Positions 35,521 to 48,934 of a stretch of DNA of 64,000 bases are shown in pieces. This DNA comes from Glebionis coronaria (lineage: Eukaryota; Streptophyta; Magnoliopsida; Asterales; Asteraceae): NCBI GenBank assembly GCA_025667525.1, contig CM046878.1, forward strand, positions 400,203,275 to 400,267,274. Direction: 5' to 3'. Position 1 is the first letter of the stretch. Each line of letters begins with the position of its first letter. The notes beneath the pieces were generated by a model, which was not told where the DNA came from, did no database searches, and was given only the letters and a program-made list of their open reading frames with translations. The position numbers were made by a program, and so were the translations under genes.

Positions 35521-37964
35521 GGGAGGTCACACCATTTTATAAAATCTTAAACCTAGCATACTATGCTTGAGTCTTCGATCTTGTTCTTGTGAATATGATG
35601 ATGAGATCTTTGACTTTGGTCTTGAGCATGTATCCTTGCTTTGACCTTGTGCATTCATCACTTGTGACATTTGCCTCCTCGTGACTGCATGTTCCACATA
35701 CTTATACTTTTATAAATTCTTGAAAGCTTCAGAGTTTCATACAGCGGAAGACTTGACTTTTAGACTTTCTTGATTTTGTTGAAGTATTAAGTGCATACAG
35801 TATAAGCATGTGATGACAACTTCTTCTGGATTGTACACCGCAATGCCACCTTCTTGTTACGCTGCATAAGACAGTTAGCAACAAAACATATACACGGATG
35901 AAATGGCCTTGAACATTTCATTCTAATTAGGTAGCATTTTACCTCCGGTCGGTGAAGACCGTTGGACGATATAAGAATATTGTACTTGTGACAGGTAGTT
36001 TTAATTAAGAACCTCCTTGACAAGATTTCGCGGGTAAACCCGTTCTCTTTATTCGACCGTCCAAAGCTGACTGCGAACATAAAGAGTGAATCATTTAGAT
36101 AAAAATTTCCGCATGATTTGAAGCCGTCAATTCATGTTCCTGGAACAAGTGAAATTCAATTAAGATTCGCACCATCGTTGCTTTCCAGTTGTCACGAGCT
36201 TGATTCGTGTAGAATCTTGCAAGTTACCTACCAAGTGCTGTTTGAGGTTAACACTAGAAGGATTTCCACTCATCACTGTGAACACTAAAGTATCACTCTG
36301 AGTGTTCTGGCAAGATCACTAAGATATTGCGTAGAGGCCTGGAACGTGTTTAAATTCATTTAAGAAATTAAACCACTGTTGCTTTCCAGTTATCACAAGT
36401 TTGATTCATAAAGAATCGCACAAGTCACCTACCATGAGCTTTTTGATATTCGCTCAAGAAGGATTTCCATCTTCATTGTAAATACTTTGGTATAAACTCG
36501 GATGTTCAGGCAAGATCATGAAAATTTTGCATAGGACTCTTAAGATCTTTCTTACTTTTCACAGTGTGTGAGGAAGCAAGGAAATATGAAAGTGTGTCCT
36601 AATGAGATATTTGATGATCTCAAATGGCTCTAGACTCAATAGTGCATTTTGGATTTTTTAGTGATCGGAGGCTGGAGAGGAGTGCCACCATTTCAATACC
36701 AATTTATTCGGAGTGAATAAATCAATAGATAATGTGTTGTCTGCGTGTGATTAAAACAAATATCTTTTAAGAGATATCTGAGTTAGCTGGGATGGGTTGT
36801 GCCTTGCATCACTGGGTCCATGATGTCTGTCTTCAATATCAAGAATCATTAACCAATGATCTTAATAGCATATGTATTGACCCGGTTTCTGCCTAAGTTG
36901 TAAGGAGGGCTTCTTTCTTTACACCCTTTATCTTTATAATTCTTTTTCATTCTTCAACCCTTCAATGCTTACCAATACGTCATCACTAGCACCTTGTTGT
37001 GATTGTTCCAGTGCTAACTTAAGTACTTGGTCGTCATTCAGCTACGTTCACAATCTTTCTCCATCTTTCCTAAGGACTACTATTTCTAGCTATGGAATGT
37101 CCTTGGGAAGATTCCTCCGGTTCTAGAGGAATCATTGGACTTTAACCTATCCTACCATCCTTATGTCACCACAATCTTCACCGTCGTGAATAGAGATGTT
37201 TTGGGTAAGTATATGTCACATGAAATCCATTTTGAAGTGCAAATCCATTTTTCTCCCCCTTAACATATGCCACGATATCCGAAAACATTTCGCACATGTC
37301 AGGATGAGCTAGCACGTTAATTTAAACCATTTGTGATTAATCATTTCTCATATTAAATCACATTTTCTCCCCCATATTAAAAATATTAACCCAATCGATG
37401 TTTTTAATATCAATTGATTTAATAGCGTTTTAAGAAAAATTTGGGAAGAAAAATGCAAATCCAATTATCTTCATGAATTACACACGCTCCCCTTCAAATT
37501 AATGAGGGTGTACTTGGAACGTAAATTAAATACCTTTTAAACACAAGTGTAAGGTATTTATCACGTGCAAAGATCATATATGATAATGTATTCACAAGAT
37601 TAGCGATTTATGAGGTTGGACCTGAATGATGGAGAACATCATATGAAAGAAGCACATGGTTCTTGCTCATGAATGTTGGTCGCCTCATCACGTCTGAAGT
37701 TATCTCTTGACTCCATTTGATCGATATCGTTGTCTTGACACCAACATGTGAACTTGGCACTTTCTGCGTCAAAGATTCTGAATGCTGGACAGTTGCTCCC
37801 CCTCAATTGTTGACCCGTGTTCTATTGAAAGAGATGTAGTCACCGTTTTAGTAGTCGCCTCGTCGAGTATGTAGATATCAGTTGTAAATTGCTACGGTTG
37901 GTGGAGATGATAACTTCATAAAAACAAGATTTCTCTTGTTTTAACAAATAAATGCACTGACACG
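35521..37964 (-). other. C2 post-pol 3' region, distal part
   Basis: Non-coding, and similar to 56600-58490 and 50780-50990 of C3 in opposite orientation. It contains several GGGGGAG tracts on the minus strand (near 37252, 37366, 37486 and 37795). No open frame corresponds to the 1319-codon ORF of C3, so C2 has lost it. Confidence 0.7.
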
Positions 37965-37969
37965 TACAT
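37965..37969. repeat. Target-site duplication of R1 (TACAT, partner 60323-60327)
   Basis: Exact copy at both ends. Joining the flanks restores a sequence that aligns with the same region of C3 (reverse of 50770-50840). Confidence 0.95.
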
Positions 37970-38050
37970 TGATGACGTATAGTCCCCAGCCGGGTCAGGA
38001 ACCCGGCCCACGGGTACTACCCGTATCCGGCCCATCACAGATGGGTGGGA

Positions 38051-38055
38051 ATAAT
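38051..38055. repeat. Target-site duplication of T2s (ATAAT, partner 41294-41298)
   Basis: The uninterrupted R1 3' LTR has one ATAAT at the matching position (59832-59836), proving the insertion. Confidence 0.95.
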
Positions 38056-39982
38056 TGTAAAACCCCGGTTTTTACCACTTTGACCTTGTCACCTTATGTA
38101 TGCGTAAACATGAGTAAATGCAATCTCACTTCATATAATTTATGAAGTCTCAGACTCTCGATCATATTTTTCTGTCAAACCATGCTTTATTATATAAACA
38201 GGAGTTTTTATCACCTCTAACTTCATTAACACTCACTGAGTCACGCTAGTTCATTATTTTTATCCGTAATTCACTATGATAAAGCTTATACTCCTTACAT
38301 TATATCAAGACTTGAATATATAACGACATGCTATGTTGTTTCCTTTTTAGACTTCATATCACACAATTTGGACATTTACCCGCAAAGTGCCTTCGATAAA
38401 ACTTTACTACACCCTAAATCCTACCTAACTACCAACATTACACAAGATTTTTGCTTACACTAGTTGCTAGATATTTTGAAAACTCAAAACCCCCACATGT
38501 GTTATAAACACACGGTTAGGAGGGCTCCAACCAAACCTTTGCATCACACTTTTCAATCAAATCTAGTACTAGGATATGGTAATTAAGGAGGGTACCTTGT
38601 TGTCTCCTAAACTACCCCTCCCTAGCCGAATAAAGGACCAAGGCAAGCAAGTGTACATCACTTGCATTTAAGGGATTGTACTAGGACACCTTATACATAT
38701 CTCAATACCACTAACACAAACCAACCATCCCATCCCCTTGTTTTGAAATTCTCGGCTAGAAAAGGAAAGGCAAGAGAGATCAAGCTTAGACCATTTACTC
38801 CCACCTCATTTACTCCCATCTCATTTACTCTCCCAATCATTAACAAAATCACACATTTACTCCTCTTAGCATTCAATTTAGCCGAATCCATGATGAAGGA
38901 CATTGGAGGCCGCGACATATAAGTATAGACTAGGGAAAACTATACTTGGTTCACTCCTAATCAATCTCTAATTCTTGTACTTCTACCACTTCACCCATCC
39001 TAGATCTAAAACAAGTAAGTTGTTATCTCCCTCATCATCTTTTCCATTCTTTCGTTTCTCATGCATGGCATTCACGTATATCCATAATAACCAAAATGGG
39101 AATGCATGCACACGTAAGAAACATCCTAACTTTTAACTAGAAGCTTATTTGTTTCGGCTTATAATCATAACCAAGGAGGAATGCCATGTTTCTTATTTGA
39201 ATTAGCTTGTGACGAAATGGAAGTTTAGATGTTATAAACCTAGGAATATAAGCTTAAAACAATCCATTGTTAAGCTACCCTATAAGCCATAAGCACTCCA
39301 CCATTCGGCTTATTTATTAAATATGGGCCGAGACACTTATAAGCCCATATTGGGTAATACTAAACTTAGTGTCTTGGATAAACTAGTAAAGGTTGTTAAG
39401 TTATTAGCCCATTAGGCCCACTAAACACTAAATTATTAATATGGAGACTTTTTGGGTCATATTTGTTAATATAGTGGAATTACTAGCCGATTATGGCATA
39501 GTGTACAAGTTAGGTGGTACTTTCGTGGCATATGTTAAGTATAAGGACCAATAATGCAAACTAGATAGTTAAGGGGGTGCAGCATATATAAGCCGAGCCA
39601 CAACTCAAACCCCAAGGACTAGACATGACCTTTGACAAACTTATTCCAAGCCCTAATACCTTTTTTTTAAACATAGCCGAGACATGGAGGACTTATATTG
39701 TCACTTTGGAAAACTTATTAAAACCTAAAATGATTAACCTTGCCACTATTATAGTTCTTAAAACCATAAGGGCCCATTTCGCCACTTTTGAAACTTAAAC
39801 CGAGCCCTAGGAGGGGGCTGTTTTGTAAATATGGGAATATGCAACCCTATTTAAGAACCACAAGGACTTAACTTGACATATTGTAAACATATTTGGTGCC
39901 CTAATTATTAAATGGGGCGAATATATTAAATTCGGGACTTAAGGGGCTAGTTTTGCCATTTTTCCAAACTTAATTAAACCTA

Positions 39983-40008
39983 ATATATATATATATATAT
40001 ATATATAC
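39983..40008. repeat. TA microsatellite
   Basis: About 13 uninterrupted TA units within T2s. Confidence 0.9.
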
Positions 40009-41241
40009 TTCTTAAATATATAAAAGGTGTAACTTGAATAAATTTATAAATACAAAACCTATTTTTGTCACTTGATCTAGGAATTATAACGTCTTTGGAA
40101 ACAACTACGAAATAAATAGTAAATATTGTTGGTAAACTTGATTTATATAAACTCGTTATACGAAGACGAATTAAAATATAAATACACTTACGTTGATTTT
40201 ATCTACTTAAACCCGTTACGTCTAGATATAATTTATTATATTTGACCCAACTCAAAACATTATCTGTACGAACAAGTAATCAATATGGAATAATCAGCTT
40301 ATTTATGTAATTCACTACGTCCTTGGGACGATTACATTATTATAATCGGGAACAATTAAACTAGTACGAACAGTAACATAAAATGCTTAAAACTTGTAGA
40401 AGCATATACGAATACTTCTGTAACTATGGTGCAACCTATTATACTTTTACTGAGACTGTATAATTATCTAGGTTGTTGACTGAGTGTTGAGAACTACTAC
40501 AGACTTTTGTGACTATCACCATACTGATAAGGTGAGTTCATGGCCCCACTTTCATATATTGACAAACTTTTAAAAATCCTCTCGGGGGAGAAAACATGCA
40601 ACTAATTTATGGATATAAATTAAACTGTACCAACTTTAATTATATGTGCCTATTGTAGAGACACTCATGACCCGTGAGCTGAAACTGTTAAAATCGTTGG
40701 ATTACCTGAATGTTATAAATAGATCTATTTGGGATTGACCATCCCCACCTGGGTGAGTAGCGCTCACTGTGCCCTGGATGGGACAACAGGTGTTTACCAT
40801 GTCAGCATTTTACTATTGATGGGTGCCTGAATCAGAAATGGCGATGGTCCTCATTTGTTGAGGGCCCAACTTTGTTATAGTGTCAGTTTCGGGCAATAGA
40901 CAGTATAATTACCTTTTTCAGTAATGCTTGGTGCTTTACTAATATAGTGACTATTTATATCCAAACTATATAACTAAACCCATGAATTCACTAACTTTTT
41001 GTTGACTCTCCAAAGCATGTTTTTCTCAGGTGTTTGAAGCAGGTAGACCCTATGTGCATGGACTGTTACATTGAGTAGACAACATCTTAGCTAGCATGGG
41101 GAATTTTCATAAGGGATTCATAAACAATCTTTTTATTACGTCAGACTATTTAAATTAATGATTTACACTTTTGGTCATGTAATAAATGTTTGATAAACTT
41201 ATATGTGATGCTCTATGTACTATTGCTATCGATCCACCCAC

Positions 41242-41292
41242 GTGACACCCAAATACTTTATCCGCTGCATTTTGACTAATCTGGGGTGTCAC
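41242..41292. repeat. T2s LTR-end hairpin with TCCGCTGC loop
   Basis: GTGACACCC (41242-41250) pairs with GGGTGTCAC (41284-41292), and the loop contains ATCCGCTGC. Confidence 0.75.
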
Positions 41293-41789
41293 AATAATGT
41301 CATTCAAGCTTATGGGCTTGGATGAACAGTGACCGCACACATATGTGCGGCCCACGGCCCGGCGTGGCGGACATAGGGTTAGACAAAATCGTATTCTGTC
41401 TAGGAATAGGTTTACTCCAAGGGAGGAGGATATTCACTACTAAAATTAGAAGATAACAATCATTCTAATTCTAGTAGTTATCCTTTCCTTGGGGCCGAAG
41501 TATCAGTGGCAGCCCACTAGGGTTCCACTGCCTATAAAAGGAACCCCCAAGGGTTCCACAAAGGTATTACGTCCTGAACTCTTAACTCACATAAAACCCT
41601 AACCGATTACTTACTCTCACGCCGGAGTCTAATCGTGGGAAACATTCCCACGGTAATCCTAACGCGTGTTGTTTAGTGTGCAGGATCCCAACCAAACAGT
41701 TCACTTGGTGCAGGAGCCGGAGCCCAGCCAACCCGAATTAAGCCTAATTCGGGTCTAGCAAGGATCACCCAACTTTTGCATCAACAAGT

Positions 41790-41808
41790 TGGCACCATCC
41801 GTGGGATC
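41790..41808 (+). other. R1 primer binding site
   Basis: TGGCACCATCCGTGGGATC starts three bases after the LTR end. It is like the Tat-clade PBS (TGGCGCCGTCCGTGGGA type). The cognate tRNA is not certain. Confidence 0.75.
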
Positions 41809-41849
41809 CATTACACTAAGCTAGAGCAAAACCTCATCTTGAATTCCCA

Positions 41850-43440
41850 ATGACGAAGGGGCATCTGCAAGCTAATTCCAGGAACACGAATCCTGGAAAT
41901 CGGAAGTCCCAAGGGGAAGGGATACTCATCCCCAATCAATCCCCTAGCCGCCCTGCAGGCGGGTCTGGTAACCATGGTGGTTTTCAGCCCTTGGGGGTGA
42001 CGAGAACGATCTCCATAACACCCCCACCTACTTCAACCCTGGATAACCCTGATCCAGGGAGTGCGCCCCATCCTCCTAACAAGGAGCCGCGCATACCAGC
42101 AGTGGAGGAAGAAGTAGAAGTCCAGCCACTCAACGAGGAGGATCTCACTCGAGTTCTCACGCAGAACTTCGATAGGATCGTCCCGGGGATTGCATCAAGG
42201 TTGAATATAGGGAGGAACCTCCAGTCTAGACTCAAATTTGGCAACACCGGACCAATCACCTCTTCCCAAAATCAGAGGAAAAGGAAGGCCCGGCCTCAGG
42301 AGCGGAGCATCTTTGAGGAAACTCCTCAACCCAGGAATGTGTTCGAGCGCATAGGAGATCGCCTCATGCAGGAACTTACGCAATCTCAAGAAGGGGGAGA
42401 TAGGTCTGACGGCTCACCTGAGCGACCAGATCGAGAGCTGGCCAAAGGCACCCGCCGCACAAGCGTGTGGGATAGGATGGACACGGGGAAAAAGGCTCCC
42501 GGCTCGTCTCAAAAAAGTGGTCCTCGCCCAAGAGATGGGGCACCACCCCTGTTTCCAGACCCATCAGGGGAGGACTCAGATGACCATCCGCCTAAGCGTC
42601 GCCGACCTAGGCGTACCCCTCCACCACCACCAAACGATGATGAGTATTATGGTGGCCCTTATTATCGAGATGCAGAGGCGGAGGATCTCTCCCGCCCGTG
42701 GTGTGAACCATGGGATGACCCTAAGCTCACCCGGCCATGGGCGGATCCCAGGGAAGACCCATTCACCCTCCGCATACGGAACTACTCCGAGGACACCAAA
42801 CGTCGCATGCCGGCGTGTGTCAAGACCTATGATGGAACTGGTGATCCGGATGATCACCTTAAAATATTCGATACACATGCTAAGATTGAGCGATGGCCCA
42901 TGCCTATATGGTGCCAAATGTTCAATTCGACTCTGATCGGTAATGCCCGTGACTGGTTTGAGGGACTCCCTCCATGAAGCATTGATAGTTTCACGGAACT
43001 ACGCGTTGCGTTCAAGAATAATTATACTCAGAGGAAGAAGTATAATAGGGATCCGGTCTCATTGGCAACTGTCAAACAACGGCCGAGGGAGTCCACAGAA
43101 GCCTTCACTGAACGCTTCAATGATGAGTGCACGCGCACCAAAACAATGCCTAAGCTCCTGAAAATCTCTGACTACATGCACGCCATAACAGACAGGGAAT
43201 TGATCAGGCGTCTCAATGACAAGCGTCCAGAGAGATATGATGACCTCATGTAAAGAGTCAGAAATTTCATAGAGGGAGAAACAGCTGTTGCCGGGGCTTA
43301 CCCATCCAGAGGAAATGGGTACCGGTCAAACGACCAATCCCAGAGACGGTCGGGCGGTCAAGGCAATCAGAACAATAGCAAGGGCTCAGACTACAAGAGC
43401 CAGAACAAAGGAGGGAGACCGGACGATAAGTTTACCCCTT
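41850..43440 (+). pseudogene. gag: R1 gag
   Basis: The ATG at 41850 lies 42 bases after the PBS. A long Pro/Arg/Asp-rich N-terminus (residues 1-300) is followed by the gag core (MPACVKTYDGTGDPDDHLK, then CQMFNSTLIGNARDWFEGLP) and, after a TGA at 42975-42977, its second half (SLATVKQRPRESTEAFTERF, LIRRLNDKRPERYDDLM). A TAA at 43251-43253 and a frameshift near 43434-43441 break it before the protease. It would form the particle shell and package RNA. The base composition is clearly less AT-rich than that of the surrounding Tekay and SIRE sequence. Confidence 0.85.
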
Positions 43441-44392
43441 AAAGATGTCCTACCGGGAGATCTTATTGACGGAAGGGGCAAAATTTCCAAGGCCTCCCCC
43501 AATGACAACTCCGCCGGACCGTAGGCAAGGAAACCGCTTCTGCGAGTTCCATAATGACAAGGGCCATGGTACGGAGGAGTGTATCCAGCTCAAGAAGCAC
43601 ATTGAGTCACTGATCAAATCAGGTAAACTCAAGCACTTAGTTAAGGATTGGAAGGATGGAAAAGACAACAAGAAGTATGATAAGAAGGATCCCCAAAAGG
43701 ACAAACCTTCGACCATATACATGATCCAATCCAGACAATGCCGCACGAGGCAGAAAGTTGGCCAAAAATTTTCACGCGGCAGGGAAATCTCATTCCCTCC
43801 CATCACAGCAAGCGATGTGATTGATGCGCCTCTCACAATTGAGATAAGCATTGGAACGCACAATGTTCGTCGCATGTATGTGGATGGAGGGTCGTCAGCA
43901 GAGGTACTGTATGAACACTGCTTTGTGCAGTTGTGCCCAGAAATAAGAAGCCAATTAGTACCGGCTACGGCGCCGCTCACTGGCTTTAGTGGAGACACTA
44001 TCTGGCCGATAGGGCAACTGCGTCTGCTTGTAACCATTGGGAATGAGGAACACTCCACTATGGCGTGGATGAACTTCATGGTGATACACTCACATTCTCC
44101 CTACAATGGGATCATAGGCAGACCAGGTATTCTGCCTATACGGGCAGTACCCTCCACGGCACACGGAATGATCAAATTCCCTGTTGAGGGAGGAATCGTC
44201 ACCATTTACAACACAATCGTACCAACATCTGAGTGCCATACCGTGACAACCCCGACCCCACCTGTTCCACCAAAGGATGGATCACCACCTCCTAATTGGA
44301 AGGTGGCAATTCATCCTGACTACCCGGAACAGGAGGTATCCATAGGGGGGCGCTCTGGGATAACGGCAAAAGGGCCATGTGCTCTCTTTTAA
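43441..44392 (+). pseudogene. R1 gag end and aspartic protease
   Basis: In a different frame from the upstream gag. Begins with the post-core region (EILLTEGAKFPRPPPM), then CEFHNDKGHGTEEC, a single CCHC-like zinc knuckle (CxxHxxxGHxxxxC), then a protease with VDGGSSAEVLYEHCF and NGIIGRPG. D-G-G-S in place of D-[ST]-G is normal for Tat elements. The frame stops at 44390-44392, while RT opens in another frame at 44377, so one more frameshift near 44370 separates them. Confidence 0.82.
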
Positions 44393-45570
44393 GTACATAC
44401 CTAGATATATTCGCATGGGAGCCAAATCACATGACAGGCGTGCCACGTGCGATAGCAGAACATAAGCTCCAGATCCGCCAGGGGTACCAACCCATCAAGC
44501 AAAAGAAGCGTGGTCAGGCGCCTGAGCGCAGCCGAGTGATACTGGAGGAAGTACGGAAACTAGTGGACGCAGGCATCATGAGCGAGGTATACTACCACGA
44601 GTGGTTATCCAATCCGGTCATGGTCAAAAAACATGACGGAAGTTGGCGCATGTGTGTGGATTTTACGGATCTGAACAAAGCCTGCCCACAGGATTGCTAC
44701 CCGTTATCGAAAATCGACTGGAAGGTGGAATCCCTATGCGGATATCCTTTTAAATGCTTCTTAGACGCATATAAAGGATACCACCAGATCCAGATGGTGG
44801 AGGAGGATGCAGAAAAAATGGCGTTCCATACGAGCCAGCGCGTATATTGTTATACGAAAATGCCGTTTGGACTAAATAACGCTGGTGCTACATACCAGCG
44901 GCTTGTGGACAAAGCTTTCGAATCACAGATAGGCCGCAACTTGGAGGTCTATGTGGATGACTTGGTCATAAAAAGCCATACGGAGGACGCACTTCTCCGG
45001 GATGTCCAAGAGACATTCGACACACTGAGAAGGATTAACATGAAGCTAAACCCAAAGAAATGCACGTTTGGGGCAACAGAGGGAATGTTCCTTATATATT
45101 TGATTGATCTAAACGGCATCAAACCTTGCCCAGAGAAAACGGACGCAGTGATACAGCTGCCATCCCCTCAGACACGGAAGGAGGTGCAATCCTTAAATGG
45201 GAAACTGGCCGGGCTAAATAGGTTCCTATCCAAATCCGCAGAGAAGTCATTACCCCTATTTAGGACACTCAAGAAGTGCATTAGAAAGGTAGACTTCTGG
45301 TGGACGAAGGAAGCGAAGGAAGCTTTTGGCCAGCTCAAGCAGCATCTTGCATCTCTCCCTATGCTAGTAGCTCCCCGACCAAAGGAGGAACTCATTATGT
45401 ATCTCTCAGCCACTCATGGCGCAATAAGCGCGGTACTCATGACAGATAGAGATACATTGCAAACTCCGGTCTACTTCATAAGTAGAACATTACAAGGGCC
45501 GGAGATGAATTACTCCTCTATGGAAAAATTGGTGTTAGCACTAGTGTTTGCTACAAAGCGGTTGCGCTGA
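44377..45570 (+). pseudogene. pol: R1 reverse transcriptase and RNase H
   Basis: RT motifs in order: EEVRKLVDAGIMSEV, VMVKKHDGSWRMCVDFTDLN, YHQIQM, MPFGLNNAGATYQRL and the catalytic YVDD (near 44950-44961), all intact. The connection and a first, partly degenerate RNase H domain follow (LIMYLSATHGAISAVLM, VYFISRTLQGPE). A TGA at 45568-45570, one C-to-T change from an arginine codon, ends the frame just before the RNase H end. The same frame continues into the next segment. Confidence 0.88.
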
Positions 45571-47514
45571 TACTTCCAGGCACACCCAATTGTAGTCATT
45601 ACGGACCAACCAATCAAGCAGGTCATTTCTAGACCAGATGTGGCAGGGAGGTTACAAAAATGGAGCATCTTATTGGGGGAGCACAATATATCTTATAGGC
45701 CAAGGACGGTTGTGAAAGGCCAGATCTTGGCAGATTTCCTGATTGAGAAGCCGGATGAGGAAGGGCCAATCGTTAAACAAGACGAGACTCCAACAGAACC
45801 ATGGGTGTTATTCACGGACGGATCTTCGTGTACGGATGGGTCCGGAGCTGGTCTCATCCTCACAAATACGGAAGGAATGGAATTCACGTACGCCCTCCGT
45901 TTTGAGTTCACGGCCACCAACAACGAAGCGGAATATGAAGCATTAATTGCGGGTTTAAAAATCGCCGCTAGAATGGGAGTCCGCAACCTTGAGGCCTACG
46001 TGGAATCACGGCTTGTCGCGAACCACATTCTAGGTGGATATGTGGCTAAGGAGGACAACATGGTCAGGTACTTGGAAAAGGTCAAGTCACTAATCGCGGC
46101 TTTCAGTAAGTTTTCCATCAAACAGGTGACAAGAGGCGAGAACAAGAAGGCAGACGCTCTTAGCAAGATCGCATCCACGAGCTTCGCTCACTTGTCCAAA
46201 CAAGTCTTGGTGGAAATACTCAAGGAGAAATCTATCACAGAAGGGGAGGTCGCTACTATAGTTGAGGAGAATGGACCTACATGGATGACCCCGATCATCA
46301 ACTATTTGACTAGTGAGACCCTTCCGAATGATGAAAAAGCAGCGCGGCGCATCAGAAGGAAGTCGCAACACTTCGAACTCCGAGAAGGTATCCTTTATAA
46401 GCGCTCTTTCTTGCAGCCATGGTTGCGGTGTGTTGGACCACGGCAGGCTACCTATGTAATCAGTGAAATACATGAGGGGTTGTGCGGCATGCATGCAGGT
46501 CCACGATCCGTGGTAGCTAGAGCCTTACGGACAGGATATTATTGGCCTACCATGCACAAGGACGCGCGTGACATGATTCGCAAGTGTAGTGATTGCCAAG
46601 TGCATAGGCCAGTGCCGCGGCACCCGCAGCAGGAGCTTACACCTATCACGTCCCCATGGCCATTCTATAAGTGGGGAATTGACATTGCAGGACCATTTCC
46701 TGTAGCTGCGGGGGGAGTTAAGTTCTTGATTGTCGCGATGGACTACTTCACACGATGGATAGAGGCCAAGGCAGTCAAATCTATCACAGGCAAACAAGTT
46801 AAAAAGTTTGTTTGGGAACATATTGTGTGTCGTTTTGGCCTACCAGGAGAAATCATCTCGGATAACGGTAAGCAGTTCACGGACAATCCATTCAAAGACT
46901 GGTGTGCATCATTGAACATCAAGCGGCGCTTCGCGTCTGTTAAGCATCCGCAGACAAATGGCCTCGTGGAACGAGCAAATAGAAGCTTGGGAAATGGTAT
47001 CAAGGCGCGTTTGGATGAACGAAGTGCCAAATGGGTCGATGAGTTACCACATGTGCTATGGGCGCATAGAACTATGATCAAAACAACCAACGGAGACACT
47101 CCATTTGCATTGGCCTACGGCACTGAAGCTGTTATACCAGCAGAAATAGGAATGCCAACCATCCGCACAGCGGAGGTTAACGTCGTCACGAACGACGAGC
47201 AGCTGCGAATCAACCTGGATCTTTTGGAAGAAAAAAGGGAGATAGCAGCCATCAATGAGGCTAAGTCCAAAGCTAAAATGAAGGCTTATTATGATGCCAA
47301 GGTCAAAGGTGTTTCTTTTCGGCCGGGAGATTATGTCTATCGTGCTAACGAAGCAAGTCGAGTGGAGAATACAGGAAAGCTGGGCCCTAAGTGGGAAGGA
47401 CCGTATGAAGTCACGGAGGCCTTAGGACGAGGCGCGTACAAGTTACGTGACATGGATGGTCGCGACCTCGAACGCACATGGAACATTTCCAATCTCAAAA
47501 GGTGCTATCTTTGA
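45571..47514 (+). pseudogene. pol: R1 archaeal-type RNase H and integrase
   Basis: Continues the RT frame after the stop with no further damage. A second RNase H of archaeal type lies at about 45800-46190 (LFTDGSSCTDGSGAG, NNEAEYEALIAGL, and Asp in KKADALSK), which is the Tat-clade hallmark. The integrase follows: H-H-C-C zinc finger (HEGLCGMHAG, CSDCQVH), core with D in WGIDIAGPF, D in IISDNGKQF and E in NGLVERAN, then the C-terminal GPY/F-like GPYEV region ending NISNLKRCYL. All catalytic residues are present. Only the upstream stop prevents translation as part of the polyprotein. Confidence 0.88.
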
Positions 47515-48226
47515 AAGCTACGGCTTCCGCATGGGTGCTTCGCTACATGTGGCTTTAATGAAGAACCATGCGGTCTATCTGTTTTTCTTTTTATATTTGT
47601 TTAGTTTCCTTTCTTGTTTTCTAGGACTTGTCATTATTGTTCAAACAAAAAATGTAAACGTTCTAATAAAATGCCGTGGTGCCTAGCTAGCTCCACGGCT
47701 TGTTTCGTGCAAATCATTTTTTAGATTTTTTGTCAGTCGTATGAATTTTAGTTATTATTATAATATGTCATGTTTCATTCGTATGCATTCATTCAAATTA
47801 CTGTACATGTACTATACGCCTCCAGGCGGGGTAAGAGGATTAAGTGAACCTACTAATTCAACTTGCCGCATAAAAGGGATGCAACCCCAGCCGCACGGAT
47901 CATGTATCCTTACTAGACACCTTACTCACAAGACGTTGTGGTAAGTTTCGTATGCCGTACTCACGCAGTGCTCCGCATAGTAAAGACACACGTCGCATGT
48001 CTAGTAAATTATAGGCTTGTAGGTATTTTCCTTTTTTTTGCAAGACGTGACATATCATGCGGTATTGGCATACAATGTTCAAAATGATAATACACAAGTT
48101 TCAAAAACAAATAACAAAATGGCCGTGGTCATCACGGACTTCCATAAAAAAGGCAGTCATTTTACATGTGTCTTAGCCGTGTACATACACGGACGAATAA
48201 AAATACTAATCTTTACCACTGATAAA
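47515..48226. other. R1 region between converging pol and antisense gene
   Basis: About 700 non-coding bases between the integrase stop and the antisense gene stop. It has an AATAAA at 47666-47671 in sense direction. The two transcripts would overlap tail to tail here or further on. Confidence 0.55.
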
Positions 48227-48934
48227 TTACAAAGGGGGTATGAATTCCCCTATGTCCTTCTTCCCGTCTTCAATCAGAGCACGGAGGACCTCCCCACGAG
48301 CATCCTTCCCATCCTGGGCTTTTACCGCAATCGCATCCAATGCTTCTACAAGCAGTTTCTCACCTTTCATCGTTTTGGAGGCGGAATCATAAGTGGCCAA
48401 GGTCAAAGGGATGGGATCCGCAGTCAGCCAGGATATTATTGCCTCGTTTGGAGCGTCTCTAAGGGTCTCAAGCTCATCCAGGAGAGGGTGTTGGATCTCC
48501 GCCAAGGCATTCATGGACGCGGTCATATTATCCGCGGCTGAGGGATTGTGGTAGGGATGCTGCATGATGTCTTCATTTTTGCCTATCAGTTCTGCAGCTT
48601 TGACCAAACCCTCATGTCTACCACGGTCGATCCCATCGGATACGACCCCGGCAAATGCCTGCAATAGGTGTGGAGCTTCCAGGGCCCTGCTCACAGCAAG
48701 TCGCAGACCTTGCCCGATTATCCACCTACGTCCAGCTATAGCGGATAGTAGGGGAGGACATAGTTTCTCAGCACAACTTGCAGCCATCTTCCTTAGCTGC
48801 TCATCCGCTAAGGCAACCTGCTCTTCCAGGGTCGTCCGCGGCTGTGTCAATTCATCCTTCAGCGCATCACGCTCTTGGGCGATGTTGAAGGATTGTACAG
48901 TCACGGCTTTGGTAGCAGCTTCAGCCGCAGACAC
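48227..48934 (-). CDS. R1 antisense gene, exon 4 (C-terminal)
   Basis: Opens after the acceptor ATGCAG at 48936-48935, in phase 0 with exon 3, and runs 236 codons to a stop at 48227. It begins with Ala/Glu-rich coiled coil (VSAAEAATKAVTVQSF, ERDALKDEL), then a more globular helical region with no domain I can name. There is no internal stop. Together with exons 1-3 it makes a protein of about 815 residues, apart from the C3 insertion in exon 1. Function is unknown. Antisense ORFs in this position are known from Tat-clade elements. Confidence 0.75.
   Translation of the reverse strand: MSAAEAATKAVTVQSFNIAQERDALKDELTQPRTTLEEQVALADEQLRKMAASCAEKLCPPLLSAIAGRRWIIGQGLRLAVSRALEAPHLLQAFAGVVSDGIDRGRHEGLVKAAELIGKNEDIMQHPYHNPSAADNMTASMNALAEIQHPLLDELETLRDAPNEAIISWLTADPIPLTLATYDSASKTMKGEKLLVEALDAIAVKAQDGKDARGEVLRALIEDGKKDIGEFIPPL

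Larger units (their letters stand above)
38056..41293 (+). mobile_element. T2s: Tekay-like solo LTR (3238 bp)
   Basis: A complete TG...CA single LTR (TGTAAAACCCC ... GGGGTGTCACA) with an exact TSD and no internal sequence. This is a solo LTR created by unequal recombination after insertion into R1. It shares its ends and several internal blocks with T1s. It contains a (TA)n run at about 39983-40008. Short open frames near 38660-38920 are not supported as genes. Confidence 0.9.
37970..41786 (+). repeat. R1 5' LTR (574 bp own sequence), split by T2s
   Basis: Own sequence is 37970-38055 and 41299-41786. It starts TGATGACGTA and ends TTGCATCAACA. It carries TATAAAAG at 41533-41540. It differs from the 3' LTR at roughly ten positions. 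Confidence 0.92.

Noticed and set aside
43288..43524. Separate 78-codon gene between R1 gag and protease
   Set aside because: A frame of the gag C-terminal linker that appears open only because of the frameshift there.
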